From positions 1 through 6,756 of the forward strand of contig JAOUPJ010000204.1 of NCBI GenBank assembly GCA_029879945.1: a DNA stretch of 6,756 bases. Direction: 5' to 3'. Of this stretch, positions 6,359 through 6,756 are shown one piece after another. The position numbers were made by a program, and so were the translations under genes. The first letter of the stretch is position 1. The number at the start of each line of letters is the position of its first letter. A model generated the notes under the pieces. It was not told the origin of the DNA, did not search any database, and saw only the letters and a program-made list of their open reading frames with translations. This DNA is from Gammaproteobacteria bacterium (GTDB taxonomy: Bacteria; Pseudomonadota; Gammaproteobacteria; S012-40).

Positions 6359-6756
6359 ATGTTTTGGATAAAAATCTTACGCGACGTATTAGGCGTTTTT
6401 AAAGCAGGCGCCTCCGGACACCAGATAGCGGGCGGATTTGTTTTGGGTTTTGCCATTGGTCTTACGCCAGGCTGGCCGCTCCACGTCCTCATCCTGTGCG
6501 TCATCACCTTCCTGTTAAGTGTCAATCTTTCTATTGCCGGTGTGGCAGCCACTCTCGCAGTAGCACTCGCGTGGATTCTGGATCCTGTACTCGATAGTGT
6601 CGGTTACATGCTCCTGAAGGAGACGAATGCACTACAAGGCCTGTGGACGACCATGTACAACAACTCGTTCCTGATGCTGACTCGATTCAACAACACCCTG
6701 GTGATGGGCGCATTTGCAATATCCCTCGTACTCGCACCCTTTTTCTATCTTTTTAT
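6359..6756 (+). CDS. TIGR03546/DUF2062-like small membrane protein, 3'-truncated by window edge
   Basis: An open frame runs from the ATG at 6359 to the window end, giving 132 complete codons without a stop. The start is supported by AGGGAAGAG (6343-6351), seven bases upstream. The residues match, from memory, the TIGR03546 family of uncharacterised membrane proteins (usually about 160-170 residues), a relative of DUF2062. Seen features are GGFVLGFAIGLTPGWPLH (25-42), with the family's glycine-rich helix ending in a proline; VNLSIAG (55-61); WILDPVLDSVGYMLL (72-86); and FNNTLVMGAF (110-119). Hydrophobic segments lie near 23-36, 40-53, 57-75 and 113-132. It is therefore an inner-membrane protein. 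No enzymatic motif is visible and the function is unknown. In other genomes this family can be followed by a second membrane protein gene, but the window ends before that can be checked. Family assignment is fairly confident. Confidence 0.8.
   Translation, partial: MFWIKILRDVLGVFKAGASGHQIAGGFVLGFAIGLTPGWPLHVLILCVITFLLSVNLSIAGVAATLAVALAWILDPVLDSVGYMLLKETNALQGLWTTMYNNSFLMLTRFNNTLVMGAFAISLVLAPFFYLF

Noticed and set aside
6316..6552. 78-residue minus-strand frame near the right edge
   Set aside because: It runs opposite the TIGR03546-like gene and its ribosome site; the plus-strand product matches a known family and this one does not.

Overview
The window looks like chromosomal DNA from a Gram-negative proteobacterium, most likely a gammaproteobacterium of moderate GC content. 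The reasons are a proteobacterial-type integral-membrane diacylglycerol kinase (DgkA), an E. coli-like atypical 2-Cys thiol peroxidase (Tpx), an MdoB/LtaS-superfamily membrane enzyme, and a glycine decarboxylase split into two subunits (GcvPA and GcvPB). The genus cannot be named from sequence alone. All seven genes are on the + strand and tightly packed. There is no RNA gene, mobile element, CRISPR array or gene-free stretch over 100 bases.

Left part (1-2947): the 3' two thirds of gcvPA, then tpx, then complete gcvPB. GcvPA and GcvPB together form the PLP-dependent P-protein of the glycine cleavage system. The peroxidase gene sits between the two subunit genes with gaps of 37 and 26 bases, so all three are probably co-transcribed. 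The tpx-gcvPB gap holds three in-frame stop codons in a row and a tandem 10-base near-repeat.

Middle (2940-4283): dgkA overlaps the end of gcvPB by 8 bases and is probably translationally coupled to it. It is followed by a PfkB-family kinase whose motifs resemble archaeal-type nucleoside kinases more than sugar kinases.

Right part (4284-6756): a 63-base gap with a perfect 9-bp inverted repeat leads into a five-TM, alkaline-phosphatase-superfamily lipid head-group transferase (COG1368, LtaS/MdoB-like). Enzymes of this family can release diacylglycerol, which is the substrate of DgkA two genes upstream, so a lipid-recycling link is plausible. After 71 bases with a good sigma70-like promoter comes a TIGR03546/DUF2062-like small membrane protein, cut by the window edge.

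Promoter-like -10 boxes lie at the 3' ends of dgkA, the pfkB-like gene and the transferase gene. The cluster may therefore be one long read-through unit with internal promoters. I see no convincing Rho-independent terminator. I found no clearly new system. The most interesting points are the gcvPA-tpx-gcvPB arrangement, the DgkA/lipid-transferase pairing and the leader hairpin.
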